Assembly (NCBI RefSeq): GCF_009796745.1 | Contig: NZ_CP047024.1 | Location: 372,001 to 436,000 of the forward strand | Reading direction: 5' to 3' | Length of the DNA: 64,000 nt | Source of the DNA: Paraglaciecola sp. L1A13 | Lineage (GTDB): Bacteria; Pseudomonadota; Gammaproteobacteria; Enterobacterales; Alteromonadaceae | Shown here: positions 17,094 to 26,433 of the stretch, in pieces | Layout: every line of letters begins with the position of its first letter | How positions within the stretch are numbered: the first letter of the stretch is position 1 | The notes under the pieces: generated by a model | What the model was told of the DNA's origin: nothing | Database searches by the model: none | The model's input: the letters and a program-made list of their open reading frames with translations, nothing else | Translations under genes and position numbers: made by a program

Positions 17094-17759
17094 TCACTTT
17101 ATACTGTGATAATAGGTGGCTAAATCCAAGTGTTGAGCTTGGGGTGGTATATTGTTTATGTCGTGGCTAACCATGATGCTGGGCACTCCTCGCTCTTGTA
17201 GCTGTTTAAAAGCCCACTGACTAACGAGTGCTCCGGTGCTTGGATCAAGCGCAGCGAAAGGTTCGTCCATCAATAATGCCTTGGGCTGGTTAGCCAATGC
17301 TCTTATCAAGCCTACTCGAGAACGCTCGCCGCCACTAAGTTGGTCAGAATAGTGCTGGGCAACATAGCCCATATCAATATTATCTAACATGCTAGTTGCT
17401 ACGTCACGGCGCTGGCTTTTGTTCAGTTTTTTACCGTTCGCTCCTGTTAAGGAATAAGGTAAAGCAAAACAGATGTTGTCTAACACGTTCAAATGGGGGA
17501 ATAGATGCACGTCTTGCATAAGTAAGCCGATACGACGTTTTTCGATGTTAAGGCCGTTAAGTGGAATGTCATTCAGAGTAATATCACCGCTAATATCGGC
17601 ATGAAGAATTTCATCACCTAATATCCAATGCAGAAGCGTTGACTTACCCATGCCGCTTGGTCCTGTCAGGACGAGCAATTCGCCGCTTTTTAAGTTGATA
17701 TCAGGTAGCGCAATGCGACCACTATCGGTCTGAATATGACAATTACGGATGCTCAGCAT
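17094..17759 (-). CDS. ynjD: ABC transporter ATP-binding protein (YnjD-like)
   Basis: A 221-residue ATPase subunit. Walker A is GPSGMGKST (33-41), the Q-loop is LLMQDVHLF, the signature LSGGERSR, Walker B ALLMDEPFAALDP, and the switch His is in MVSHD. The start at 17759 follows an AGGAAG site; an upstream in-frame ATG at 17798 lies within the permease gene. The gene overlaps the permease end by 17 bases, giving translational coupling. The Ynj system is an uncharacterised importer related to thiamine/iron-type transporters. Confidence 0.9.
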   Translation of the reverse strand: MLSIRNCHIQTDSGRIALPDINLKSGELLVLTGPSGMGKSTLLHWILGDEILHADISGDITLNDIPLNGLNIEKRRIGLLMQDVHLFPHLNVLDNICFALPYSLTGANGKKLNKSQRRDVATSMLDNIDMGYVAQHYSDQLSGGERSRVGLIRALANQPKALLMDEPFAALDPSTGALVSQWAFKQLQERGVPSIMVSHDINNIPPQAQHLDLATYYHSIK

Positions 17760-19392
17760 CAAAACTTCCTCGAATACGTTGGGCCAGTATGCTGGCAATT
17801 AAAAAAGCAATAAAAGGAAGGGCGGCTTGCACGATTATGTAGACTGCTGTAATGCTTTGCTCGTTGCCAGAGGCGATAGCTACCGCTTCTGTGGTAATGG
17901 TGGTGACTCGTCCAGCACCAATCATAAGTGTGGGAATATATTGCGCAACACTAACGGAAAATGCGATAGCCAAAGCACTTAGTAGTGCAGGGCGCAACAA
18001 CATGAAGCGTATTCGCCACCAACGTTGCCAATAGGTGTAACCAAAACTTGCAGCAACCAATTCGTAGTGTCGGTTCAGGCTTTGAAAAGGTCCTCGTAAT
18101 ACTAAGTAGCTATAAGCAAACGTGAAGGGCAAATGAGACAGAATGATCCAACCAGTACTGTAGCTACCTGATAAACCTGTATGGGCAACTTGCCAACCGT
18201 ACACCATACTCAGTTGCGGCAACAATATAGCCATTAACCAAATATAATCGGGTAGCTTACGTTTAGTTTGTTGCTGCAGTTCTAAGGCGAGTAGGGTGAC
18301 AGCAACGCCTAAAATACTGCTAAAAAATGCAATGTTTAGGCTATTTAGCAGTGGCCTTTGCATAAAGAACCATTCATCTTGCCAAAGGACAAATGACCAG
18401 TTAGCAGTACTCAGGGTACTTTGACTATTCCAGCCCATAGACCAGAGCAAAAAGGTTGCTAAGATAGCCACTGTTAACAGGCTGAAAAAACTTAACCATG
18501 CTGTAAATATCTGGCTTATGCGAGCAATTCTAAACGGGTTGGCCATAATTGCGTTAGTGCGTAAACGCATTACAGCAAACCATTCATGCACATAGATACT
18601 GAATATCAATAAGCCAAGCATAACCAGTAAAACCAGATTGCCCAGAAATGCATTTGCTTGTTCATAGGTGGTAAAACCTGTTTGCCAGTTGTAAAGCACG
18701 ACAGCGTAAAGTTGTGGAATATTTGGCCCGATAAGTAAGCTAAGATCCAGTACCGATAAGGTATAGGCCATTGCGGCGAGCAATGCTAAACGCGACTGCT
18801 TAAGCATAATGGGGAAAATTAATAGCCACCAACTTGCCCTCTCGGTATAACCTAGGGCCTTGCCTTGCAGTAACCAGTCTTTGATGGCGAGTTGGCGGCC
18901 TAGTGCGCTTAATATCAGCAGAAAAAACGGGACTTCTTTTATGCTGATTGCCAATACCATAGTTAAAAGGCTTTTTCGTGGTAACCCCAACCAGTCAGGA
19001 GCAGCTTGACCGAATAATCCCCAAAGAGCATTGAACACCATGCCACCTGAACTAAACAAATACACTAAACCTAACGCAACGGCTAAATGAGGCAGCGATA
19101 ACAACGGAGCAAGTCGTTTTTCTAATGTTTGCCAGCGTGGATTAAAACGATATTGGCTATAAACCATAAAGGCTACGTACAGCGCTAAAAGTGGGGCAGC
19201 CAAAGAAATGAATAAAGTGTTGGTGATGGATAACGTCAATCCGTTGTACGCAAAGAAACGTATTACATCAGCCCCCGAGATAGGAACAGATGGCCATAAC
19301 CCGACTATTACGCCAAATAAGGGCAGGCCTGCTACAAGTGCAACAATTAGCCAGCCCGTACTAAGCGTTAGGCGCCGTATTTTTGTTGCCAT
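17743..19392 (-). CDS. ynjC: ABC transporter permease, two-domain (YnjC-like)
   Basis: A 549-residue permease with two fused BinB-type halves, about 12 hydrophobic segments in all. Each half has an EAA-like loop: GLPRKSLLTMVLAIS-IKEVPFF with WWLLIFPIMLKQSRLALLAA in the first, and ELVAASFGYTYWQRWWRIRF followed by LLRPALLSALAIAFSVSVAQ in the second. This fused layout matches E. coli YnjC and ThiP/FbpB-type permeases. Its start overlaps the ynjB end by 25 bases. It forms the membrane channel for the ligand delivered by the neighbouring binding protein. Confidence 0.88.
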   Translation of the reverse strand: MATKIRRLTLSTGWLIVALVAGLPLFGVIVGLWPSVPISGADVIRFFAYNGLTLSITNTLFISLAAPLLALYVAFMVYSQYRFNPRWQTLEKRLAPLLSLPHLAVALGLVYLFSSGGMVFNALWGLFGQAAPDWLGLPRKSLLTMVLAISIKEVPFFLLILSALGRQLAIKDWLLQGKALGYTERASWWLLIFPIMLKQSRLALLAAMAYTLSVLDLSLLIGPNIPQLYAVVLYNWQTGFTTYEQANAFLGNLVLLVMLGLLIFSIYVHEWFAVMRLRTNAIMANPFRIARISQIFTAWLSFFSLLTVAILATFLLWSMGWNSQSTLSTANWSFVLWQDEWFFMQRPLLNSLNIAFFSSILGVAVTLLALELQQQTKRKLPDYIWLMAILLPQLSMVYGWQVAHTGLSGSYSTGWIILSHLPFTFAYSYLVLRGPFQSLNRHYELVAASFGYTYWQRWWRIRFMLLRPALLSALAIAFSVSVAQYIPTLMIGAGRVTTITTEAVAIASGNEQSITAVYIIVQAALPFIAFLIASILAQRIRGSFDAEHP

Positions 19393-20603
19393 TTATCTTC
19401 GATAACTTGTTGCCATGAACTATGCAGTTCTTGTTGCGCAGGTAAAGTTGAAGCTTCATCTAACAAGGGGGTAATAACGCTCGGATCACCCCAACTACCA
19501 TTAAGTTTTTGCTTTTGTGCCAGTTCACTTAATAGAAAATGAATCACGACCTTAGCGCCGGCTGAGTTTTGTGCTGCTTTGGGTATGGCTAAGTTGTGGC
19601 TATTGGTGATAGCCCCTTGAGCGAAATACAGACGGTGTGAGGTGGCAGGAATGCGTTTTTCACTTTTTTCTTTCTCTATTTCGTTCGGGTTAAAACTGAC
19701 AGTCATCACAAATTGCTTTTGCTGAAATAATGATAGCTGCTCGGTATTTGAGCTTGGGAATGCATTACCTTGTTGCCAGCTGAGCGGGTGAAGTTGATCA
19801 AGGTAATTCCATAACAAGGGCAACAGATCTTCTTGGGCTTGAGGCGTTGCAGCAGAAAAGAGACGTTGGTCTTTGTTACTTAGAGCAACCAATAGCTGTT
19901 TTAAAAAAGTAGTGCCATGAAACTCAGGCGGGCGAGGATAGCTAACGCGCCCAGGATTTTGCGTAGCGACTGCCAATATGCTGCTTGGCGTCACTGTGTT
20001 TTGCTTAGACCCAGTATGAGAAAATAAACTCTCGTCAGCAATTATATTGAATTGGCCAACTCCCCAAGGCACTTCAAAGCCCTCTATTGGCACACCGAAA
20101 TCGTTTTGTAGGGGCAATTTTTGTATGGCGAGTAATGCGCTATTAGGGATTGATGACCAAAGGTTGCCAAGTAACAGATGTTGTTCTTTTAGATAACTGA
20201 AATTTTCGCCATTTACCCATAGTAGGTCTATAGCACTTTTACTGCCATCTTCCGCTTTTAAACGACTAACGGCTTCACTAATATCCGCTACTTTTACATG
20301 GCGTAGGCGTACATTGTAGCGACTGGCGATTTCTCGTGCTGCCCAGCGTAAATAATCGTTAACTGGCTTTGAGCCGCCCCATGCATAAAAATACACCGTT
20401 TCGCCCTTAGCTTCAGCCAAGGTTTGCTGCCATTGTGAGCTGCTCTCAAGCTGGATGATTGGTGTATCTAGCACTTGCTGTGCGTTTACGCCAGGCAATA
20501 CTGCCAAAATAGATACAGCTGTTAATACAATCGAAGCCGCTAACTGATTTAAGCGTTTTAGGTTGCTAAAAAAGCGCAACGATTTAGAAGTTAGCCACAT
20601 CAT
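19368..20603 (-). CDS. ynjB: ABC transporter substrate-binding protein (YnjB-like)
   Basis: A 411-residue periplasmic binding protein with an N-terminal signal (QLAASIVLTAVSILAVLPGVNA). The mature part has features of the YnjB family (COG4134-type): GETVYFYAWGGSKPVNDYLR, IDLLWVNGENFSYLKEQ, FEVPWGVGQFNIIADES and GSWGDPSVITPLLDEA. The ligand is unknown; the fold is that of type 2 binding proteins for anions, polyamines or thiamine. It overlaps the DUF547 gene end by 20 bases, placing it inside a compact operon. Confidence 0.87.
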   Translation of the reverse strand: MMWLTSKSLRFFSNLKRLNQLAASIVLTAVSILAVLPGVNAQQVLDTPIIQLESSSQWQQTLAEAKGETVYFYAWGGSKPVNDYLRWAAREIASRYNVRLRHVKVADISEAVSRLKAEDGSKSAIDLLWVNGENFSYLKEQHLLLGNLWSSIPNSALLAIQKLPLQNDFGVPIEGFEVPWGVGQFNIIADESLFSHTGSKQNTVTPSSILAVATQNPGRVSYPRPPEFHGTTFLKQLLVALSNKDQRLFSAATPQAQEDLLPLLWNYLDQLHPLSWQQGNAFPSSNTEQLSLFQQKQFVMTVSFNPNEIEKEKSEKRIPATSHRLYFAQGAITNSHNLAIPKAAQNSAGAKVVIHFLLSELAQKQKLNGSWGDPSVITPLLDEASTLPAQQELHSSWQQVIEDKWQQKYGA

Positions 20604-21450
20604 TTAAACGCCAGTCGTAATCTTTAAATATGATGGGGTAATCGCCACTTTGAATTAACGCGCGCTGCACCTGTGGATTGTTGTCACCTTCCACTAATGC
20701 ATCGCTGTAGGCACTCAATAAATCGAACAACGAATTAAAGCCCTGGTCGCCTTTTTCAAAATCACCCCGATACCATTTGAAAATCGAAGATAATGAAGCT
20801 TGACCATCAACTAGTATTTCGTTTCGGCTATTATCAGCTAAAAATAACTGCATTTGGTTATCGAGCTGTTGTACCAGTTGGTCGGCGACAAAGGCTTCAT
20901 TTCGAAGGGGAGGGCAGGAAACAGCAGCACAAACCAAAGCGGCATGAATACGAGGTTCTTTGAACCATTTGCGTACCATGTTGTGCTCGATATCGTCTAA
21001 ATTATGCTTTTTACCAAAGAGTGTGAAAAACTTTTTTTCCCACGGGGTAGTGAATAAACTGCCTAAATCACGGATAGATTCAGCGTCTGCGGTGAATTCT
21101 TGCCAGTTATCCACGATGAGTTTTAACGTAAAGCCATTGTATGCATTGATCAAAAAACTTAGTTCTTGGGTTTTGCTCCAAGTATCGTACTGACTTTTTG
21201 TGACGTTGGAATATGCGCTCAGCAGGGTGTTTAACGTCTCCTTTTGCATGGCAAGTTTTTGGTAGTCGACTCGAGTTTGTTTATTGTCTTTTGAAACCTG
21301 AACAACCTCTTTTAACAGTTGGTCAAAGCCAGCATAACTGTGATCAAAGTCAGCTGCATGCAGCTTAGCTGCGAGCGACAGCAAAATGAGAGCGCTAAAG
21401 GTGGCAGTGTAACGCGCTAACCATTTCGAGATACTATGTGACGTATTCAT
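20584..21450 (-). CDS. DUF547 domain protein, secreted
   Basis: A 288-residue protein with a signal peptide (about 1-32, ending KLHA). DUF547 features are visible: WSKTQELSFLINAYNGFTLK (Asn-Ala-Tyr-Asn core), LDDIEHNMVRKWF, RIHAALVCAAVSCPPLRNEAF and SSIFKWYRGDF. Bacterial DUF547 proteins are often found next to TVP38/DedA-type membrane proteins and flavoproteins, as here, but have no agreed function. The stretch with two Cys (CAAVSC) might be a catalytic or redox site. It precedes ynjB with an overlapping end, so it is likely part of the same transport process. Confidence 0.85.
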   Translation of the reverse strand: MNTSHSISKWLARYTATFSALILLSLAAKLHAADFDHSYAGFDQLLKEVVQVSKDNKQTRVDYQKLAMQKETLNTLLSAYSNVTKSQYDTWSKTQELSFLINAYNGFTLKLIVDNWQEFTADAESIRDLGSLFTTPWEKKFFTLFGKKHNLDDIEHNMVRKWFKEPRIHAALVCAAVSCPPLRNEAFVADQLVQQLDNQMQLFLADNSRNEILVDGQASLSSIFKWYRGDFEKGDQGFNSLFDLLSAYSDALVEGDNNPQVQRALIQSGDYPIIFKDYDWRLNDVANF

Positions 21451-21585
21451 GCTATTCCTCGTATAAAAAATCGTTCATTTGAATATAAATAAGCAAAATC
21501 GAAGCTATCGTTCTATCAATAGCTTCGGCATTTACTAAACAGTCGAAGGCACACTCAAATGAGCATGTCCTGTTTACCTAATATG

Positions 21586-23727
21586 CTACTTACGGCGCCA
21601 TGTATGGAAGCGTTCAAGAAAGGCTAGCACTTTTTGCGGTGCATGGTCTTTTTTCCAGTTCCCAGCTACGTTTTTATTAGCTTCAGCCATAGTCGGATAA
21701 ATATGAATGGTGCCCAGTATTTTGTTTAAGCCAAGGCCGTGCTTCATGGCTAATACGAATTCAGCCAATAGTTCGCCTGCATTGGCTCCTACGATAGTGG
21801 CCCCTAGAATTTTATCTGTACCGGGTTTGGTTAACACTTTAACAAAACCACGCGCGTGATCATCAGCCAAAGCTCGGTCGAGTCCACCAATGTCGTAACG
21901 GGTGACTTCTACTTCAATACCTTGTTGTTTAGCAGAGCTCTCGTTCAAACCCACTGTCGCTATTTCTGGCTCAGCAAAGGTTGCCCAAGGAATAACACTG
22001 TAATCAACTTTAAATATTTTAAACGGTCTGAATAACGCATTTACCGCAGCATACCAAGCCTGATGACTGGCAGTATGGGTAAACTGATAAGGGCCTGCTA
22101 CATCACCGGCCGCTAAGATATTCGGATATTTGGTTTGTAAAAATTCATTGGTAATGACGGTACGATCAGTCTCAATACCTAATTTTTCTAAACCAAAACC
22201 GGTTAGGTTAGCTTGACGGCCGACGGCCACTAGGATTTTATCGAAAGGTATGCGTTCTTCTTTACCTTCAAACTCAACCAATAACACATTGCCTTCACTG
22301 GTGCTTTCGACCGCCATCGCACTGGTATTGAGGCGTAAGTCGATACCATCCTTTTCCAGCTGAATTTGTAAGTGCTTAGCTGCATCTGGATCTTCTTTGC
22401 TCAGTACCTGATCACCGCGTTCAATTTGGGTGACGTGCGTACCTAAACGACCGAACGCTTGAGATAATTCACAACCAATCGGCCCACCACCCAGTACGAT
22501 TAGGCGTTTAGGCTGCTCAGTAATTTCCCAAAGGTTGTCAGCAGTCAAATAATCGATGTCTTTTAAACCTGGAATGTCAGGCACAAATGCGCGGGCACCG
22601 GTGGCAATTACGATATTGCGAGTGGTGAGTGATTGCACCCCATCTTCGGTTTGAATGTCCACTTGCCAAGGCGACACTATGGTCGCGCTACCAATAGCTA
22701 CTTTTACACCAAGGGATTCGTAACGCTCAACAGAATCATGGGGTTCGATAGACTTAATAACGTTATGAACTTTGTTCATCACGGCTTCAAAATCTATCTT
22801 TGGCGCTTCATAAGTCACACCTGCATTTTGCGATGTGTGGTGAATGTGGGCGAGTTTACTGGCGTGTAATAAGCTTTTGGACGGTACGCAACCTGTGTTT
22901 AAACAGTCGCCGCCCATCTTGTGACGTTCAACTAAGGTTACAGATGATTTAATGGCTGCTGCTATATAGGCTGTTACTAAACCTGCTGAGCCTGCACCGA
23001 TAACAACAAGATTACGGTCGAATTTTTTAGGTTTCTTCCAGCCTTTATATACCCGACGTTGTTGCAAAGCACTAAGAATGAACTTGGCTAAAATAGGGAA
23101 TATACCCAACAATACAAACGATAGGATAAGATCAGTTGAAACGATGTCTGATAATTGGTTTATTTCTACCAATTGGGTACCCGCATTGACGAAAACCGCG
23201 GTGCCAATCAGCATACCTACTTGGCTAACCCAGTAGTAAGTCCACGTTTTAATGCCCGTTACGCCCATAACTAAGTTTATGATAAAGAAAGGGAATATAG
23301 GAACAAGACGCAAGCTAAGTAAATAAAACGCGCCGTCTTTTTCGATCCCTTTATCAATGGAATCAAGTTTCTTTGAGAAGGTGCTTTTTACCCAATCACG
23401 CAGTAAGAAGCGCGATGCTAAGAAGGCCAATGTCGCACCTATACTTGAGGCGAAGGAAGCGAGTAATAAACCCCAACCGAAGCCAAACAATGCACCTGCA
23501 CCCAGGGTTAAAATAGCTGCCCCTGGCACACTTAGGGCGGTGGCGACAGCATAAATGACAAGGTAACCGATAAATGCGACTAACCAATTTGCATTGATAT
23601 ATTCAGCGAGGTCTTGTTGGTTGCTCTTTAAACTCTCAAGGGTGAGATACTGATTTAAATCGAATATAAAAAAGCTGGCGATAAGCGCAGCGATAATAAC
23701 GACTAATATTGTACGTTTACTATTCAT
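21586..23727 (-). CDS. Fusion of TVP38/TMEM64 membrane domain and mercuric-reductase-like flavoprotein
   Basis: A 713-residue fusion. Residues about 1-225 form a TVP38/TMEM64 (SNARE-associated, DedA-like) membrane domain with FGFGWGLLLASFASSIGATL and LRLVPIFPFFIINLVMGVTG. Residues about 238-713 are a pyridine nucleotide-disulfide oxidoreductase: FAD loop GAGSAG (244-249), redox disulfide CLNTGC (275-280), NAD(P) loop GGGPIG, and a C-terminal HIYPTMAEANK dimer motif with His. It lacks the C-terminal Cys pair needed for mercury reduction, so the substrate is something else. This fusion recurs in proteobacteria. It follows the TonB receptor by 7 bases and precedes DUF547 by 135. Confidence 0.9.
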   Translation of the reverse strand: MNSKRTILVVIIAALIASFFIFDLNQYLTLESLKSNQQDLAEYINANWLVAFIGYLVIYAVATALSVPGAAILTLGAGALFGFGWGLLLASFASSIGATLAFLASRFLLRDWVKSTFSKKLDSIDKGIEKDGAFYLLSLRLVPIFPFFIINLVMGVTGIKTWTYYWVSQVGMLIGTAVFVNAGTQLVEINQLSDIVSTDLILSFVLLGIFPILAKFILSALQQRRVYKGWKKPKKFDRNLVVIGAGSAGLVTAYIAAAIKSSVTLVERHKMGGDCLNTGCVPSKSLLHASKLAHIHHTSQNAGVTYEAPKIDFEAVMNKVHNVIKSIEPHDSVERYESLGVKVAIGSATIVSPWQVDIQTEDGVQSLTTRNIVIATGARAFVPDIPGLKDIDYLTADNLWEITEQPKRLIVLGGGPIGCELSQAFGRLGTHVTQIERGDQVLSKEDPDAAKHLQIQLEKDGIDLRLNTSAMAVESTSEGNVLLVEFEGKEERIPFDKILVAVGRQANLTGFGLEKLGIETDRTVITNEFLQTKYPNILAAGDVAGPYQFTHTASHQAWYAAVNALFRPFKIFKVDYSVIPWATFAEPEIATVGLNESSAKQQGIEVEVTRYDIGGLDRALADDHARGFVKVLTKPGTDKILGATIVGANAGELLAEFVLAMKHGLGLNKILGTIHIYPTMAEANKNVAGNWKKDHAPQKVLAFLERFHTWRRK

Positions 23728-23734
23728 GTCTAAT

Positions 23735-26086
23735 TTAGGCCTTAAAATTGTAGGTATAGGTTAACTGAACATTTCGTGGGAGTTCAGGAAAAACCAAGGT
23801 TGAACCGAAATAGCCGCCTTCAAAAACGGGACGCCAATTTTTTTCATTTGTTAGATTGTGTACTTCCAAGCGTAAGCTTGATTGCTCTGATAGCGTCACA
23901 TTGGTGTTGGCATTAATCGTAATCTGGTCGCGTATTAACACTGTGGCTAAATAATCGAGCGGGTAACTTTTACTGTAAATAGCCGAGCCCGAAACGTCCC
24001 AGTTATCTAATATTTGATAACCTGCACTGGCAGAAACAGTCTGTTGTGGTATGCCCTGTACACGTTGATTTGAGGCTGCAAAGCCTGCAAAATTAGGTGC
24101 ACCTATACCGGTACCTTGAATAATATCAGGGCGGGAGTTATCAAAGGCATCGGCGACTTGCTGTGAATCTTGAGCACTGGCTGAGTCGTCATAACGCGCA
24201 TCTAGATAGCTGTACCCTAGATTAGCCCACAAGGCGTCGCCTTGATAAAACATTTGGGCTTCAAAACCTTTGGCGATGATGCCTGTGTTGCTGCCGTCAC
24301 GGTTACGTAAGCTGCGAGTTTGTTCAAATACTGAGGCATCAGCATACCAAGGGGTATTTGCAGGTGAGTACTTTATGCCCAGCTCGTAAAGTTCATTTTC
24401 TGTGGCAAAATTGAGGGGGCTTATTTTATTGTCTGCACCTAGTACCGTGCCGCCTCCCATACTGTTAGACGTTGCTTCGCTGTAACTATAAGTCGCATAG
24501 GTAACAATATCGCTGTTAATTTTAAAACGAGCACTGGCTGAGCCAGCGTACAACCATTTACTAAAGCTGTCTTGGGCCGCTATTTGACCTTGTGGAGCCA
24601 GAGCATCGCGGGCTGTTACATCGTAATGGTCCGCGCGCAAACCGACTGTGGTACTGAATCTGTTACTCCAGTCACTGTCCTGTTCGGCGAATAAACCTGT
24701 TTGCCATGCAGTGGAGTCAGTGGTATCAGACAACGAAAAGTCGTTAGTGCCATCACCGTCCACATCGTAGTTTGCACCGGGTGATACGAAAACACCTGGG
24801 CGAAGTTCAACCAAACGAGCTTGTTGTGCATTGGTTAATGGAATACGGCGCTGCTCTACACTGCCAAGTAGATCAATGGGTAAGTCTGCTTCAGTGGTGA
24901 ATTGGCTGTAGCCTAATACATCGTTGTAACGCAGATCCAAACCCCATGTGGTTTGCTGGTCGGCGCTCCAATTTGAATTAATTTCTATACGGTTTTGTAC
25001 CGTTTTGGCACCATCAATAATTTCAACAAAGCTATTTGGGGCAATTTCTTCGCGGTCTAGATACTGAAAGTAACTACGATTGGTTAGGCTGTGTACAGAA
25101 CTTAGCTGGCGCTCATAGGTACTATGCAAAACGTAAGTTTGAGCGTTGTTAATGGTGTCTGGGTCGGTTAGCACCCTATTGCGAGGAATGTGAACTTCAC
25201 CCGTAGGTGAGACGACTGCAAATGCCCCCGGTACTTGAGACCCATTAGGCTGCACGCCTTGACCTGTGATGTACAAGCCATTATCGATAAGATTTTGTGT
25301 AGGGCGATTGATCCCTGCATTATCAGTAAAATCGACATCGAAGTATTCAAAACTGATATCCCAACTAGATTTATCGTCGGGTAATAAGCGATAAGCAACA
25401 AATAAGTCTTTACTCTGATATTCGCTAAAATCGTAATAACTGTCGTTGTCTATGTATTCTGCACTGACTCGAATACCACTTTTACCTTCATCTATAGCGG
25501 TATTTACATCAACTTGCCCGCGATAATGCTGCCAACTACCGGCACTGGCTTGCAGTTTTATATCGGTACCTGACAAAGTGGCGACTTTGTTGTTTAAATT
25601 GACGAAGCCACCGTTGCGTTGTGTGGTACCGAGTATTACTGACGGTGCACCTTTTACGACGTCTATTTGGCCTACACTGTTAAATGACAGTGGGATACCG
25701 AAACCGTTATTACCGGCTTGTCGGCGCATACCTTGCTGAAAGAGTTCTCCTAACTGGCCTCGAATGGTAGGTAAACTCGGTGCGCCAAAGCCACTGGCTG
25801 AGTACGTGTTCGGGACTAAAGTTAGTACGTCCTGTAGGTCGTCAATGGACAACTGCTCTAACATGTCGCTTGAAATCGAGGTCAGAGTACGAGCAATGTC
25901 CGTTAAGCTTTTATCTTTACCGAATGGACCGTCGATCACCGCATTTTTGGGGGACATGATCAAAGTAGGTAGCGCTGAGCCGGTAACAGTAACATGTTCG
26001 ACACTGTTGTCTTGCTCTTGGCCGCCGGCACTAAAAGCCATCGCTAAGCTTGCACTAACAAACAAGCTGTGCGGTAAAGTCGACAT
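23735..26086 (-). CDS. TonB-dependent outer-membrane receptor heading the Ynj operon
   Basis: A 783-residue receptor with a signal peptide, a TonB-box-like VEHVTVTGSA, a plug domain (LEQLSIDDLQDVLTLVPNTY, PTIRGQLGELFQQG, VDVVKGAPSVILGT-type block) and a long beta-barrel ending in TYTYNFKA with a terminal aromatic pattern. It imports a scarce large ligand across the outer membrane using TonB energy. It is the first gene of the minus-strand run (receptor, flavoprotein, DUF547, YnjB, C, D, F), with only 7 bases before the next gene. This ties outer-membrane uptake to the Ynj ABC importer. No Fur box or riboswitch was recognised upstream, so the ligand stays open. Confidence 0.9.
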   Translation of the reverse strand: MSTLPHSLFVSASLAMAFSAGGQEQDNSVEHVTVTGSALPTLIMSPKNAVIDGPFGKDKSLTDIARTLTSISSDMLEQLSIDDLQDVLTLVPNTYSASGFGAPSLPTIRGQLGELFQQGMRRQAGNNGFGIPLSFNSVGQIDVVKGAPSVILGTTQRNGGFVNLNNKVATLSGTDIKLQASAGSWQHYRGQVDVNTAIDEGKSGIRVSAEYIDNDSYYDFSEYQSKDLFVAYRLLPDDKSSWDISFEYFDVDFTDNAGINRPTQNLIDNGLYITGQGVQPNGSQVPGAFAVVSPTGEVHIPRNRVLTDPDTINNAQTYVLHSTYERQLSSVHSLTNRSYFQYLDREEIAPNSFVEIIDGAKTVQNRIEINSNWSADQQTTWGLDLRYNDVLGYSQFTTEADLPIDLLGSVEQRRIPLTNAQQARLVELRPGVFVSPGANYDVDGDGTNDFSLSDTTDSTAWQTGLFAEQDSDWSNRFSTTVGLRADHYDVTARDALAPQGQIAAQDSFSKWLYAGSASARFKINSDIVTYATYSYSEATSNSMGGGTVLGADNKISPLNFATENELYELGIKYSPANTPWYADASVFEQTRSLRNRDGSNTGIIAKGFEAQMFYQGDALWANLGYSYLDARYDDSASAQDSQQVADAFDNSRPDIIQGTGIGAPNFAGFAASNQRVQGIPQQTVSASAGYQILDNWDVSGSAIYSKSYPLDYLATVLIRDQITINANTNVTLSEQSSLRLEVHNLTNEKNWRPVFEGGYFGSTLVFPELPRNVQLTYTYNFKA

Positions 26087-26433
26087 AATTTTTCCCTTAT
26101 AAATGATTCTGTGCTTAGAGACCTAGTAACCTTGTGTTTTATTACATTAGTATTCAATGCAAATAGCTTAGATTGGTACTAAATGTTATATATCTTTTAC
26201 GTTTTATAACTGATTTAGTTTAATTTTTTACTTATATGCCATATTTGTCATTGTAGTGATAGTTTTGATTAAGTTGGGAGAGTAAGTAAAAGTCTTAAAA
26301 AACAATATCTTACTTGTGAAGGCCCAATATTCCATAAACCATTTTGTTATATTGAAGATGTAATAGGTTAGGGCAGTGAAAAAGATCTAAAAATAGCTAA
26401 TTTTATGCAATTCAGAAGGAAGTCGATTCATCC
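26087..26433. other. Divergent intergenic region, 347 bases
   Basis: It separates the minus-strand TonB receptor from the plus-strand MFS gene. It is strongly AT-rich and must hold both promoters. No Fur-like palindrome, cobalamin or TPP riboswitch core, or terminator was recognised. Confidence 0.5.

Noticed and set aside
26087..26433. Possible Fur box or riboswitch ahead of the TonB receptor
   Set aside because: No 19-base Fur-like palindrome and no conserved TPP, cobalamin or FMN core could be read.
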